NCBI GenBank assembly: GCA_029931535.1
Contig: JAQPZY010000909.1
Location: 459,001 to 523,000 of the forward strand
Origin: Margaritifera margaritifera
Taxonomy: Eukaryota > Mollusca > Bivalvia > Unionida > Margaritiferidae
Reading direction: 5' to 3'
Length of the DNA: 64,000 nucleotides
The notes under the pieces are model-generated. The model ran no database searches and was not told the origin of the DNA. It was given only the letters and a program-made list of their open reading frames with translations. The position numbers and the translations under genes are program-made. Position 1 is the stretch's first letter, and every line of letters starts with the position of its first letter. Positions 1-15,434 of the stretch are shown piece after piece.

Positions 1-504
1 AGTCTAACGACATTAACTGAAAACATTGTTACGGTTTAAGCTGATAGAGCTTCAAATACAAGTTTTGGGGAAAAAAGGACAAAATCAAAAGTCTAAGAGG
101 TTTTTACCTAAGAAAGAATATTACCAAATAAATAAAATAAACAGGCAGTTTTAAATAAAAGACTGCCATGTCTATTTCATGATTTGTATATAGAGAAAGA
201 GTGGGACGGTTTCACAATTAGAAAATATAGAAGAGAAAGAGAGACATTGGTCCGCAAGAGAAAGCACTGTCTAAACGGGATCTATGTTTTTGATATCCAC
301 ATCAAAACATACATAGTTGATGGAACGGTTGAACGATTAGAATATAAAGTAGAAAAAGATAGGAGATTGTTCTTTAAGAGAAAAAAAACTGTCTTAAAGG
401 GATATTTTTTGAGGATTTTCACAGCAGAAACATAGATGGGGCTCTTCATTGTATGGTCTGATATACTAAAAGGAACAGACACTTTTTTAAAGAAAAGATA
501 GTAA

Positions 505-508
<4 letters not shown>

Positions 509-548
<40 letters not shown>

Positions 549-561
549 AAGAGAGAGAGAG
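509..561. repeat. (GA)n microsatellite
   Basis: Nearly pure GA dinucleotides with one CAAA interruption. Confidence 0.95.
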
Positions 562-1348
562 TCGGGTTTGATTGTTTCAGGATTTTGTCCATGAAAAGTA
601 TTAAATATAAGATGAAACATACCTTAATTTTGTTTTGGATTTTGTTTGGTAGTATCTAGTGGTACCATCTCGATATTCGTATCGCTTGTTTTTGACCGTC
701 TAGTTATAAACTCCTTAAAGTCTATAGCTTTGAGTTCATAGGTAATGATACTGTAACCTTAAATGTGTCATAGTCCCTACCTAGATTCATTAGCATTGCC
801 CATTCTGTTAGTATGCTCTCAATGTGACCATTTTATGTAGGAGAAACAAGATATCAAAACTCTGAATACGGTCCAACATGAACTTTTCATTAGCGATATT
901 GCCAATAAACGAAGCAAAATTATCAAGTTCTCACCATCTCAATAGTTCCTCTCTTTATATAAAATGCAAACATTCCGTGCTCGAACCCTTATATGAATGT
1001 TCGGGAGCAATGTTCATTTCTTTAGCATGTCAGGCAGTATGCTTTTCAAGATTGTAATCAAAGGGTCAAAGGTTACGACATAATTACCATATTGATATCG
1101 GTCACGGTTGGGTGTAGCCAGGTGTAGATCGGTGGATTCCATTTTCACAACAGACAATAACTGATCTCTACTATATGACAACAATATAGACAACTGTAAC
1201 AACGAAGACAAAAATTTAAATCTACCACGATAATTGCGACATGGCCATAATAATAATAATAATAATAGTATTCATAAACCAACGATTTAAGATCAGATAG
1301 TTAATGATAGACGTACGGATGAAGAGTGCCACGATATCCCTCGCCAAA

Positions 1349-1400
1349 ATATGATGATGATGATGACGACGATGATGATAATGATGATAATGATGATGTT
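1349..1400. repeat. (GAT/GAC)n trinucleotide tract
   Basis: GAT repeats with GAC and AAT variants. The aspartate-rich and isoleucine-rich open frames across it are by-products of the repeat. Confidence 0.9.
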
Positions 1401-2466
1401 GAAGTCGATAATGAAATTAAAAAAGTAATAGTAGGAATCACCATCACTACCCTCATCGTCGTAAATTTCGTCATCCAACGATTACACTTTGATACACTGA
1501 TGCGAACAATGAATGCGTGAGCAAATCCTTGTGAAAATAAACCACCAAAGACAGGAAGGTCTATAGACTAGAATATGTGATTACTACTATTGATACGAAG
1601 TATCTATCGTACAATTATGACAGAACGGTGTTATCATACTGATGTTAATTATCTCATTTCGATAATGCAGAAGTTTCCTCATAAACTGTAGTCGTCCATT
1701 AGGCTGCTCTAAAAGTTTGAATCTTTTATAATCTTTACTGCTTCAATACCACATGGATGCGTAGTTAAAACCTGACGTATTTTATAATTTTTGTAAACAA
1801 TAATGGGTCCGGGAAAAAAGTTATAGATTTTAACATTTTTTGTCGCTTATAACAATCTTACACAATATTTATAATAGTATAATAATTTAATTTATAATAG
1901 TGGCTTCGCCACTCGTTAAAATATCACGTTTTTTGTACCACACGATGAAATATATCTGGTATTAACGTAGGAAAAAAATATTTTCTTTTTATTATATACC
2001 AAAGTTTCTCCAGAATCGAAGCTTAGAAGATTAAACTCACTATTCAGCACTTCACTCCACCCCCACCCACCCTTTTTTTCGTAAATTCACCTCACTTTCA
2101 TAGGCTGGTCATATAAATATCAGTGACTTAACATAGCGGTATGATTGGGTTGACCTAATCTGTCGCAGTAAATTATATTTTTGACATTTTTTAAACTATT
2201 TGATCATATTTGACCACAAAGCAAGTCCGATTCATCAATGCATCACAGCGGGTTTATCAATGTTGTCAAGGAAGTAAGGGGAAATAACTTCATAGAGACG
2301 CGAACGGCGTCGACTCAAATTTCGGCAGCAAAAATTGATTTCCATGTCTGAAATGTAATGCAGTTTCTATTTATTTGTTCTATCTCACAAAATGCTCGTG
2401 TTTGTTGCTGCAGGTATAAGTTCTGTAGACACACACAATCCAGCGTCGCACGGCATGATGGGAAAT

Positions 2467-2520
2467 CTTATATTTTCACATGTGAAAATATAAGGATATA
2501 TTTTTCACTTGTGAAAATAT
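2467..2520. repeat. Twin short palindromes
   Basis: A perfect 28-bp palindrome at 2467-2494, centred on ACATGT, is followed at once by a second near-palindrome (tttttcacttgtgaaaata). Both share the half-site TTTTCAC/GTGAAAA. They could form adjacent hairpins or be the end of a foldback element. Confidence 0.8.
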
Positions 2521-2656
2521 AGGAATGAAAAAATATGAAAATAATTTCGCCAATAAGTTTCTATATTTCACACTAAAGTATATAATAAAATACTGTATTT
2601 ATGTCGTTTATTTCTAAAGTTATCAGATGTATTCCGTAAAGTAGGAATGATATGAA

Positions 2657-2658
<2 letters not shown>

Positions 2659-2733
<75 letters not shown>
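2659..2733. repeat. (TA)n followed by poly-T
   Basis: About 58 bp of TA dinucleotides followed by a T run. Confidence 0.95.
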
Positions 2734-2739
2734 CTCACC

Positions 2740-4030
2740 AAACTAGTCATGAGGATTTCATTGATATAGTTTTACCATATCGTACTAATTTTTGCTTCAA
2801 CACTTTCACCAGAACAAATGAGATCTGGAACTAGTGTAGCGGACCTAAATAAACTATTGCTTTCAAACTCACGGTACTAATTCAGCTCCCATAGTGAACC
2901 TATGCAATCACCATGATGTTAAAAATTCAATAACTTTAAATTTCTGAATGCTCATGATCAAACTTATATTTATCAGTATAGACATATCCTTCATGACAGT
3001 TTCTGTGTAGAGAAAGTCATATGAGCCGGGTCATTTTCTGAATCTACATGTGTTTTCAGTTTCTCACCAAAGAGTCAGGTGCTAATTTCAGTAATGAGTT
3101 CTCGAAACTCAAGTCTGTAAAAGGACTGAAATTCCATCAATAAAACATTGTCTCTATTTTCTCAGTTACAGCTAGGATAAGCTCTCAAAAGATTCTTTTT
3201 ACTAAAATCTTATTTTCATTATCAACCAATCCTGGCCAGCCAAACCCACATATACTCTATTTAATCTTCACCCCTTCGTAGACTGGTTCCCATTCTTCCA
3301 TATAATTATTACCGTGAGTCCTATAGGTCACGAATATTAAATACCATGTTTAAGAGAATGAAGGTCGCTGATTGGCTGAAAATACCTATTGGAATTTCAA
3401 TTGCTAATTTTATCAAACAAGGTCTACATATGGATGAATTGTGCTCAATAGTAGGCTTGAAGCGTATACAATTTCGCCGCACATGTACTCCCGGGTGTAA
3501 TTGGGGAGATATATTAGGACCAAATCTTGATAGTGGGCACCAACAATGCATTTTTCTTTCTAAAATGAGTCAGCCAGTATGTCATCCTCATAGTTTTAAA
3601 CATTTATTCTCTCGTTGAACATGCATGGGATGAAAGCGTGTTATGCCGGTCTTACCACTAAAGTATATTAACTTTGCAACATTACGGTCTATGTGAATTG
3701 TATTGGTTGTGTATTCTCTATAGCAACAAATACACTCTGTGTAAAAAGATAGTAAAGATGAAGTTAGTGTTAATGTTTAAAGAAAGGTTGTGTTTTGGGT
3801 AATTTTTGGGCACTTGTATTTACAGCATCAAATTTTTAATCATTTTGGACCTATAAGATAGGCATGCTACGATAGCTTTATGAACTGTTATTTATTGCAT
3901 CTTATAGGCAACACTAGTATTAACTCTTGTTCCTAAAGTATATCTGTTGCAAAGTATAGTATATAAATGTATGACTAACATTTCTCGATTTCCAGATTGG
4001 ATTTAGATACAGTAATTGCAATATTAAAGA
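2740..4030. other. Intergenic, no gene recognised
   Basis: A 90-codon open frame at 3346-3618 has no motif, signal peptide or splice context that would support a gene. Nothing else stands out. Confidence 0.5.
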
Positions 4031-4034
4031 TTAG

Positions 4035-4255
4035 GGAATAAAATATGGCAGGTAACGGACGAAAATGAGACACTGACTTTTCCTTGTAAATACTGATTGA
4101 GACCTTTACTCAGTGATTTATAATGAACAATTTCGTAAGTCTCTACACCGCTACTAGATTGCTACCGAACACCAATGCTTAATTGATATTTGATATAATT
4201 TAGTGTCGCTTCTGCAATGTTATTTCAGAGTTGCTATTTTCAACACTGGAACTTT
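4035..4255 (+). repeat. Third fragment of the long dispersed repeat
   Basis: This stretch matches the segments near 8660-8850 and 33030-33230. Shared landmarks are 'gattgagac', 'atttataatgaacaatttc' and 'tttagtgtcg'. It breaks off just before a TA microsatellite. By eye the identity is roughly 75-80 percent. Confidence 0.6.
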
Positions 4256-4287
4256 TTCTTGTAAGCAGTCGTCCTTCAATGGAAAAA

Positions 4288-4288
<1 letters not shown>

Positions 4289-4355
<67 letters not shown>
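4289..4355. repeat. (TA)n microsatellite
   Basis: Pure TA tract directly downstream of the repeat fragment. Confidence 0.95.
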
Positions 4356-4360
<5 letters not shown>

Positions 4361-4639
4361 CACGTTCATTTGAATAACGGTTTTGGACAGAAACTCTGCA
4401 TATAACTGGGTTATGCAAACGAACGGCAACATACAAAAACAGACGTAAATAATTACTCCCTATAAAATTATTGGCATTTGGAAATAGACAATCAATTGCA
4501 GCATGTATTATACAACCTCAAAGTAAGTAAAACCTACATAGAGTAGGGCTATTATTGAGTTAGATCATGTTTCATGTTTTAGATCCATTACATGATTGAA
4601 TATTAAGTACAAAAATGCCCAAACAGTATGCAAAGTCAC

Positions 4640-4835
4640 TGAGTAATTATATAGAATCTCTAAACACTAAAATATAACACATGTATGAGTGTTTGATGCC
4701 ACTTAATAATCATCAGGCATCTCTAAACACTAAAATATAATACATTTATGAGTCTTTGATACCAATGAGTAATTATATAGCATCTCTAAACACTAAAATA
4801 TAACACATGTATGAGTGTTTGATACTACAAAGAAA
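4640..4835 (+). repeat. Degenerate tandem repeat, about 70-bp unit
   Basis: Three units share the core 'atctctaaacactaaaatat' followed by a run like 'acatgtatgagtgtttgat'. Units differ by small substitutions and spacing changes. Confidence 0.8.
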
Positions 4836-4839
4836 TAAA

Positions 4840-5740
4840 GTCACTAATGTCCGTATTACAGGAAAATTACAAATTGTCACTCTTGTAGCTTCATGTACCT
4901 AAATCGAGAAATGTGCATTATGTTGCGATGATTAGATTGGCACACTTTGCTGTCGTTAGAATGTCGTCTCTTGTTCAAACCCCTTTAAATCAGCAGAAAT
5001 ATTGTATTCTGTGATGCAATGTGATTGGGTGGAACACATATAAACGGATGATTATTTTCTGTTCCCATAAATGACGATTATTGAAGAAACTTCGGTTCCA
5101 CGACAGAAAGAACAGTCACACCAAGATACTTTATCTGCATGAATGCTATTAATTTTCTGACGTTTGACTATTCAAACAGAGGGGATATGTAAATAAGAGA
5201 TATGCATACAAGCGGTAAGACTGCATCATACACAAGAGGAAAGGGATATGATAAAATTGAATTATCTGCAAATGTTTGTGATATCCAAATAAGCGGTATG
5301 AAATTAAGTGGGATCTAATATATATATAATATTCTGCCATATATAAGATTTACTGGAACAGGCTTTGCGTAGAAAAACAAAGCACGGTAATGAAGGAAGC
5401 TTGGATGTGTCATGCATTTAGCAATAAATTAAAAGTATGTTTTTATACGGTATAACAGATTTGCGAATACGATGTTCAAGTAATTTTGTCTTCAAATAGG
5501 TAAGATACGAAGTTCTTTATTTTCGTTAAATACTGCACATCGATGCTTGTCTTGATCTCTACTTTCAAAAACAGCAGTGATTCTTTTCTCTTTAAATGGC
5601 ATCTTCTATACAACAAACTATTCTCCAAATAAATCATATATAGGCTTATGTCCATTAAGTTTTACAAGCACAAGCAGTTTAATAAATTGTGTTTAGGCCA
5701 CAATAGATATAGTCAGATGCACAACATTAGCCTTCTTAGA
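4840..5740. other. Intergenic, no gene recognised
   Basis: AT-rich sequence with no convincing open frame, splice-flanked exon or repeat recognised. Confidence 0.5.
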
Positions 5741-6001
5741 ATGCCACTGATTCAAGAGAAGATAGAGACGTTTCTAAAACCGTAACCGAATAACGCCTAC
5801 TATGACATATGTCGTAAGGGAAACAAAACTGGCGCAAAAGGTAAGGCTATATTTATCACATCAGTTTACAGATGTAATGATATTATGTCATAATATCGCA
5901 CAAAAGGTATGCGGTTCATAAAATTCTTACTGATAACATCATCAGATACTATCACCTAAACTGTGCTTAGGACTAATTATTCTTTGTAAGAATCAACATA
6001 C

Positions 6002-6082
6002 TAATTACTTTTCTCTCTGTCTGTCCCTCTGTCTCTCTCTCTCTCTGTCTCTGTCTCTCTCTGTCTGTCTGTCTCTCTCTCT
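6002..6082. repeat. CT-rich low-complexity tract
   Basis: Mixture of TCTC and TGTC units. Confidence 0.85.
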
Positions 6083-7384
6083 TTAGAAGACAACTGGACA
6101 TTTTTGGAGTTGAATTTGACTTGAAAGTAATAATGAATTAATTTCATGATGTGTACAAGTTTTATTTCTTTATAACTTTCCCCATTCCTCAGTTAGCCGA
6201 AAAGTCATCGTTTTGAAAACGTTGGCAGCACCATAACCGTCGCGTTAATTCAAATGGAACTTAGACATTTATTTGAAAGGAGCTTTCAAATGTGAACATG
6301 TGGAGGAATTCTCAATTTAGACAAATTTTCTGTCTCGGAAATGAGATCGAAATATCCAATCACCCATTTTAAACACATCACAAACTAGACAAGAAATATA
6401 CTTTTGGACATTACGATAATTATCTTCGTTTGTTGAAAAATACAAATGCACTTATTAGAATACAGTATTATTTTAAAAAGTTTTTTGAAATGTTGGTTTA
6501 TTTGTGCGATTTTATCATCGTTTTGATTGAACATGTTGAAACAAACTGAAATTCAGTCATGATGAAATTGAGAGTATTTATTTAATTCTTGTAATATCGC
6601 AAATACATTGTGCAATAAACATATAGGCAAAATAAAACATCGAGCTGAATTCACGATTGATTGTCGACATGACAGCGATCTCGTTGCCCCGTATTAAAGA
6701 TCCTCCAATAATTAGATTGCTTTATCGTTACTAATACTATATCAACTGTACTCATATCTCGTTAATTTACGTTTTTCTTTCTTGTTTTAAGTCAAGCCTC
6801 AATCATCTCACAACTTACAACAGGGTAAATTAAGTTAAAAAAAAGTTTTTAAGTCACCCAAGGCACATGAAGAGGAAAAGCCTCAAGATATTCTTGTTAT
6901 TATGTTCGCTAGACTTCTAGAATTTCAGAAGCAAATAGAAGAGGTAGGCATACTAAAGCCACGTCCTGCCCCGGGAGGCTGATTTTAATTGTTGCTAAAC
7001 AGTATCTGAATGAACATTAAATCTTATCGTCAAAACTGATCAAAATAACCGTTGTTTTGTTTTACAAATGATAAAGAGTATGTTAAATAGCATTAAAAAT
7101 AATAAAAACAGGGCATACACAAAACCTTTAACGACAAACATCAAGCTCAAATGTCTTCACATATTTCATTCCATGAAGTAAATATCATTCAATATAATAT
7201 ATTCGTAGGTCTTCTCATTAGCTTCGCAAACAAATTTTATATAAATTCCCATATTATATTACAATATTTATGTCTCTAGGCAATGCTTTTGCTTAAAAAA
7301 GCAGACCAAACATGCGAAGTTGATGCATCCCATAATACGCGTATGCATGCGTCGTGAAAAACGCACATGCACATACACACACAA

Positions 7385-7385
<1 letters not shown>

Positions 7386-7474
<89 letters not shown>
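7386..7474. repeat. (TA)n microsatellite
   Basis: About 89 bp, almost pure TA. It occupies the same place in copy A as the TA tract at 32324-32386 does in copy B. Confidence 0.95.
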
Positions 7475-7476
<2 letters not shown>

Positions 7477-8105
7477 CAAAAGTGGGAAAGTTAAAACAAT
7501 ACTAATATCTTGAGGAAGATAAAACCTTGCCAATAAATGTAAAAATGTACTCAATTATTTATTATCAATAATCTGATATTGAAAAAATATTGAAACGGAC
7601 GATGAAGCACAGTGATTTGGAAATGTATAGCGCTGGCTGTACAGGTAAAACAAGGCGTGACATTTTGTAAGAAAAATCGGGAGATCGTAAACTGGAAGTG
7701 AATATTTGAGACTTAATGCCACTTTCCTGTGATGATATTTCTAAAGAAGACCATATTTATCGTATTGTACTAGTCAATAGACCGTATTCTCGACCAAGGG
7801 GATATTAACAACAAAACTACCACAATACGTGACAGGAATCGTCAAAGCGCAATCCTTTGTTCCAACCGAGAAAGTTTTGGATGATATGCATTTTAAAAAC
7901 AGGTTTGGCTGATCAATTATACCAAGTAAAATATTCTCAGCTTTACGGATGGGTTCCCTCACAAATGGGCATTTTTATGTATATGATTTTACCATGGGTC
8001 AGCAGAATTCTGGTTAGTTCCAATTAGTAATAGGTCGTAAAAGTGGTCAAGTTAAAACTTTGCTAACATTTTTAGTAAGATAAACTCTTCCCCCAAAAGA
8101 TCAAC

Positions 8106-8658
8106 ATGTATTCCTATATTATTAATGGTCAACTTGTATTCCTATATTATTAAAGGTCAACATGTATTCCTATATTATTAAAGGTCAACTTGTATTTGTA
8201 TATTATTAAAGGTCAACGTGTATTCCTCTATTATTAAAGGTCAACATGTATTCCTATATTATTAAAGGTCAACATGTATTCCTATATTATTAAAGGTCAA
8301 CGTCTATTCCTATATTATTAAAGGTCAACATGTATTCCTATATTATTAAAGGTCAACTTGTATTCCTATATTATTAAAGGTCAACATGTATTCCTATTTT
8401 ATTAAAGGTCAACATGTATTCCTATATTATTAAAGGTCAACATGTATTCCTATATTATTAAAGGTCAACATGTATTCCTATATTATTAAAGGTTAACTTG
8501 TATTCCTATATTATTAAAGGTCAACTTGTATTCCTATATTATTAAAAGTCAACATGTATTCCTATATTATTAAAGGTCAACATGTATTCCTATATTATTA
8601 AAGGTCAACATGTATTCCTATATTGTTAAAGGTCAACATGTATTCCTATAATATTAAA
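8106..8658 (+). repeat. 28-bp minisatellite, about 20 units
   Basis: The unit is 'atgtattcctatattattaa' followed by 'aggtcaac', repeated about 20 times with scattered single-base variants. The homologous place in copy B (32994-33022) has only one unit, so the array expanded after the copies separated. Confidence 0.95.
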
Positions 8659-8989
8659 TATATGAAAGTGATAGCAGGTTACTGACCAAGAATTAGTGAC
8701 TGACAGTTCATTCAAATATTGACTGAGATCTTTCAATGATTTACTATGAACAATTTCATAAGCCTGATACGTTCTATCTAAGGTTAAGTGACACACTTTG
8801 GTGTCGCGTGTGGTACTTTGCCTCAGAGTTATTATCCGTAAAACTCTTACTTACTGTAGCTATTCTAATTTTGTACTAGTCAATATTCCAATAGACCAAG
8901 GAGATCCTTACTCACCTATAATTACTACTATTTTATGTATTTCTTGCTGGTGTTATTATGTTATGGACATTATTGTCATTACAAAGCAG

Positions 8990-10190
8990 TGAATTATCCG
9001 GATATCAACTAAGGCTACACCACTTTACATTAAATAGAATACTCATTATCAATCGTATTTTGCATTGAATTCAAGCTTCTTTTTTTACAGTGACAGATGC
9101 CATCTCTTTCCTTCCCTCTCTCTGTCTCTCTCTTTATCTCATGATTCAAGAGTTTACATGCGAACCAAAGGAAATGAATAGAGTTGAAGAAGGAAATATT
9201 TATGTAATTGATGAAATGGTGAGCGACGATGAAACTTTTAAAACCGCTAAAATCCTTCATTCTTTTCTTCCCCATGTCGAAACTCCTTGAAGTATGGTTC
9301 GCTATAGTCTGGTTCAGGTTCGATATTGATTCGACGATATGCGTGTTCAACATGTAGTAATAGCATAGGCATATTGAACCAGGGACTCAGACGTGTATGT
9401 TAAAGTCCCGACTCAACTAAATGCACTTGTAATCTAGATTGCACCATATACTTCTTAAGCACTGCAAGTTTATGTAACTATGTCAGATAAGTTTCAATAC
9501 AATCATTGATAAGTCCCTGATGCAGTTCACGAATTGACATCTCCCTGTCGTGATGAAGGTCAAACCCTAGCCTCCGTCACCTGGGGGTTCACCTGGGGGG
9601 TTGGGGGGCGATATTATAAAATGTAGAATTTTTCCTCAGTCTATTTGTACACAATATGGCGGCTACTGTATATGATAGAGTATGCTCCCTACTGAGGGGG
9701 AGTAGTAGCCCTAGGGGTCGGGGCGCTCGTTATCCGACAGATGCGATAAAGACTAGCCAGTAAGCGGTAAGTAACGTATAAAAGGTCGCAAATGGACATG
9801 TAGAACAATGCATAGATCTTATATATGTGTTTTGATGCAGCCAGATACACGATTTAGTTTTACGGGCAAAACCTATCTTATGAATATCACTAGATTTCTT
9901 GAGAGTACGTTGAACTTTCGTATGGAAAAAAATCGTACAAACACGCACACTCACACGCTCACTTGTGTGCACAAATCTTTACACATACGTGTGGACTTCG
10001 TTTAGAGGTATACTGACTTTAAACTAAACACTAATATAAAAAGAACAATGAAAAGAATTATACAGGATATACAACACAAATAAGAACTCAAATGACCTGT
10101 GCAAGACAGGGGCATATTGGAGGGGGGGGGGCAAGCTTGTGTGCACCTCACATTCCAATAAAATGAGCCCGAAAGAATAAAAACGTTTCT
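8990..10190. other. Intergenic, no gene recognised
   Basis: Contains a G-rich patch near 9585-9610 and a GGGGGAG/CCCTAGGGG patch near 9695-9725. Open frames near 9090-9290 and 9730-9970 lack motifs. Confidence 0.5.
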
Positions 10191-10194
10191 TGGA

Positions 10195-10390
10195 GTAAGT
10201 TTTCTTTACAGTTAGATGGCTAAAATTATGCCCTGGAAGCGCTTAAAATGCAGACGCTTTTTGGAGCTTCGCCCCATGGGTCTCCACATGGGGTTTTGTC
10301 CCTCAGAGCCCTCGCCTACGTCTTTACGCCCCCTACCTCAAAACGATATTTCTGGATCCGCCGCTGCAGGATATTGTCCATTGCACTACG
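10195..10390 (+). repeat. Dispersed repeat fragment with 'ctggatccgcc' end
   Basis: Holds the segments 'ctggaagcgcttaaaatgca' and 'aacgatatttctggatccgc'. Diverged relatives occur at 51525-51760 (plus) and about 50750-50800 (minus). This is a transposable-element fragment of a type I believe is common in marine invertebrate genomes; the class is not determined. Confidence 0.5.
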
Positions 10391-10431
10391 ACATGCACAC
10401 AAGTTATCAAGTCAATTATACCGTAGAAAAT

Positions 10432-10493
<62 letters not shown>
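10432..10493. repeat. (GA)n microsatellite
   Basis: GA dinucleotides with GATA and GAAA interruptions. Confidence 0.95.
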
Positions 10494-10716
10494 ATGCAAC
10501 ACATACTCAGATTAAACTAAAGATTTATTTCTTATTGATAAGAACAGTGCAAAAGAAATGTATAGATCATATCTTTTTTATGGATATGACTGAATCAACT
10601 CCATGACCTCTATTCTCGGCATGCTTGAACGGGGTGCAGTTCTTCATCAACTACTGGTCTTGATCTGTGATATGTATGCAGGTTACACAGGTACAAGAAC
10701 ATTAAATCAGAATTTT

Positions 10717-10732
10717 TTATTTTTTTTTATTT
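10717..10732 (-). promoter_or_regulatory. Candidate poly(A) signals of the peptide gene
   Basis: Two AATAAA hexamers read on the minus strand about 150 bp after the stop codon of the peptide precursor. Confidence 0.45.
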
Positions 10733-10876
10733 CATTGTTGTAATATTAGATGATATGAATTTTACAAAAGTTACATTAGAAATTATTATGAGTAGTCCAT
10801 AGCGAGTTCACTACACAAGACATTTTGTGGTTGTGAGCTATTTTGGGAGTTCTTGATTGTGATGATTGTGGCGTCG

Positions 10877-13276
<2,400 letters not shown>

Positions 13277-13341
13277 TAGAAATTGATGATGTTATCTGTT
13301 CCTAGCCTGCTCTCAAGATATTGGGTTGATCATATCCTCCC

Positions 13342-13349
13342 TATTTATA
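13342..13349 (-). promoter_or_regulatory. TATA box of the peptide gene
   Basis: TATAAATA on the minus strand, within GTATAAATAGGGAGG. It lies 66 bp upstream of the first ATG, which would leave a 5' leader of roughly 35-45 bp. Confidence 0.65.
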
Positions 13350-14430
13350 CGAATCTTCACTGGACGTGGTTGCCAAGATGTCACAAGAGCCAATAGGAAA
13401 ATATTTTTTTTAATAAACCGACACTACTAAAGATAAAAAATATCGATTCGCTCTATCAGTGACGTGACGTATGTCCTCCCCGGAACAAAATAGTGGTGCT
13501 AAGTACATCAGTTTTAATTTGTATTATTTATCTCTCTGGGTCAAGTTACGCTGATAACACTGCTTTACCGTGGGAAAAAAGCGACGTTATTGCATGCTTG
13601 AACTTCAAACTGGCCACATGAAATATCAAGGAGATGTAAATAATTTAATAGTTATTTTGAGGTTACAAGACTTTTTTAGAGACATTATAATCTTTATAAT
13701 CTTATCCGTGTTTCTAAACTTAATCTTTCATTAAAACTTCGATAATCAAAACATAATTACTAGAATATTGGCCACGACTAAAAAGACTACATAAGTCCGG
13801 ATGAAGCATTCAATTGTCTGCGAACTTAGAACACTAAAAACAACCAGAAATACAAACATTGGAGTCAACAGCGTTTTAAGTTTTTGACATTCTAAAATCT
13901 TTCCATCTGCCAAAATATATTTGCTTTTCTGATCCAATTGGTAAAACCTTTCCCAATTATCAGCGAAGTAAATGTTTTCATCCTCACATTACGATAGAAA
14001 TGATAAGTTAGTTGGGAATGCTGACAACTCTTTTACATAAATGAATCACATGTCCCTAAAAGTCCAATTATGCAGCCGACTTCACATTTGTATCAATATA
14101 ACTGAAAATATACAAAACTTTACAAAATAAAGGAAAAAAATCTTAGGAAATCTAAATTACCTTTTATGAAAATATTTTGATATTAGAATAACTTATAGAT
14201 TATAAATGTCGATGAGCTTTAATGATAGGTAGATTTTTTTTTAGAAATTATTTTGTACAATACTAGGTCAATTTAGCTTTCTTACTTTCTCTCTTTCTCA
14301 ATGCCAATCTATTGCCATCTTTCCCTCACGAAATGAAGAATTTCACTAAAATGATTTTTAAGGTTTTGCAAGCATTACAGTGTCAACACCATGAAGCTGA
14401 AAAAAAATCAAACGGATCACATGACCTGCT
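13350..14430. other. Intergenic, no gene recognised
   Basis: AT-rich, upstream of the peptide gene. No further exon or repeat was recognised. Confidence 0.5.
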
Positions 14431-14700
14431 CTATTAATTAGGTTAATAGAACCATATATCTCATTTCTTGAATATTGCTCAAAACGTCCTATATTCCAAA
14501 GGCGTGATGTCAATGGCAATAATAGTCTACAATTATAAGTATCAATTTCACATGGCTTATGAGAATCACCGAAGAGTTTGCTTGATCAGCTATTCAAATT
14601 AGAACGTGTCGGCTTTGTTGCTGATAGCACCATACCCCTCCAATTAAGGGCATCTTATGTGTATTTATTCGGAGGCTATTGTCAAAAATCACATGTGATT
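14430..14700 (+). pseudogene. Probable non-LTR RT 3' relic
   Basis: Plus-strand frames show SFLEYCSKR and, in another frame, VADSTIPLQLRASYVYLFGGY. These resemble the '..YCS.VW' and 'L..R..V..L...Y..Y.G.CS' segments after the RT domain of Jockey/CR1-like elements. Stops and frameshifts interrupt it. The assignment is by eye and tentative. Confidence 0.4.
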
Positions 14701-15430
14701 TGAAAGCTTTCGTGTTCACTCAGGAAACTGCTCTTGAAATATCTTCATTAAGAGATAAGCAATAATGGTAACGTCAGGAGATTACAAGGAATCAAAATTC
14801 TGAAATCACAAAAGATGAATTTACTAACTTGCTAAGAATGTAAAAATACTGAGGTAGAAAAAGCATACAAATTGCACCCATAATAAGAGGAAGCTGTCAC
14901 CACAGGTTTGTACAATGTATGCACATGGTTTCATATTTAGCAGATAATTTCACAATCGTTGTCACATTTTCAGACTTTCTATAGCCAAACTTTTACTCCT
15001 CAATTTTTTGCAAGAGATCAAACGACGCATTTTGTACGATACAAACGTAGACAAAAAAGAAACGTATCATATACGTGCAACATATAATTGCAGAGATTTA
15101 TGAAAACTTGTATATGACCTCTCAAGCACAGTATACTTTATTTCCCTGGTGCGGTCCCACAATTACTGAAGCTAACAAGGCAAAATTATACATCTGAAAA
15201 CTCCGCAGCATCCCAAATTTATTGGTACCTTTTTTCTTAGAAGGGGTGGGATTTCCTGGTCAAATACATTTGAAATCTGAAGCATTTTATCTGCCTTCAT
15301 AAAATAGAAAACCTTCAAATGTCGTGATATGAAGAAATAGCCATGAGTTGTGCATACAAATGCTTAGCTCAAAACTAGGAAAGCTTTATTGAAATACAGT
15401 AAGGTTGACTTTAGCATTCTTCTACTTGTC
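14700..15430. other. Intergenic, no gene recognised
   Basis: AT-rich and featureless apart from a run of short frames with frequent stops. Confidence 0.5.
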
Positions 15431-15434
15431 AGAC

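Larger units (their letters stand above)
1..2460. other. Intergenic, no gene recognised
   Basis: AT-rich DNA with simple repeats only: a GA tract near 509-561, a short AAT tract near 1245-1267 and a GAT/GAC tract near 1349-1400. The short open frames here are either low complexity or lack any recognisable motif. Confidence 0.6.
5740..8990 (+). repeat. Long dispersed repeat, copy A
   Basis: Collinear with 30505-33330 over several blocks: 5746-5790, 6650-6770, 6800-7110, 7140-7270 and 7550-8000, then 8660 to about 8960. Blocks share landmarks such as 'agaagatagagacgttt', 'aaagagtatgttaaat' and 'tcaagctcaaatgt'. Similarity by eye is near 80 percent with many indels. No intact protein is seen in either copy, so this may be an old non-autonomous transposon, a decayed autonomous one or an old segmental duplication. 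Confidence 0.65.

Noticed and set aside
2652..2834. Ile/Tyr-repeat open frames across TA arrays (also at 4200, 7320, 11196, 32264, 34306, 39626 and 53894)
   Set aside because: They are translations of (TA)n microsatellites.
3346..3618. 90-codon open frame
   Set aside because: No recognisable motif and no neighbouring exon in phase.
8106..8658. CRISPR-like regular 28-bp repeats
   Set aside because: Units are head-to-tail with no unique spacers, in a eukaryotic sequence; this is a minisatellite.
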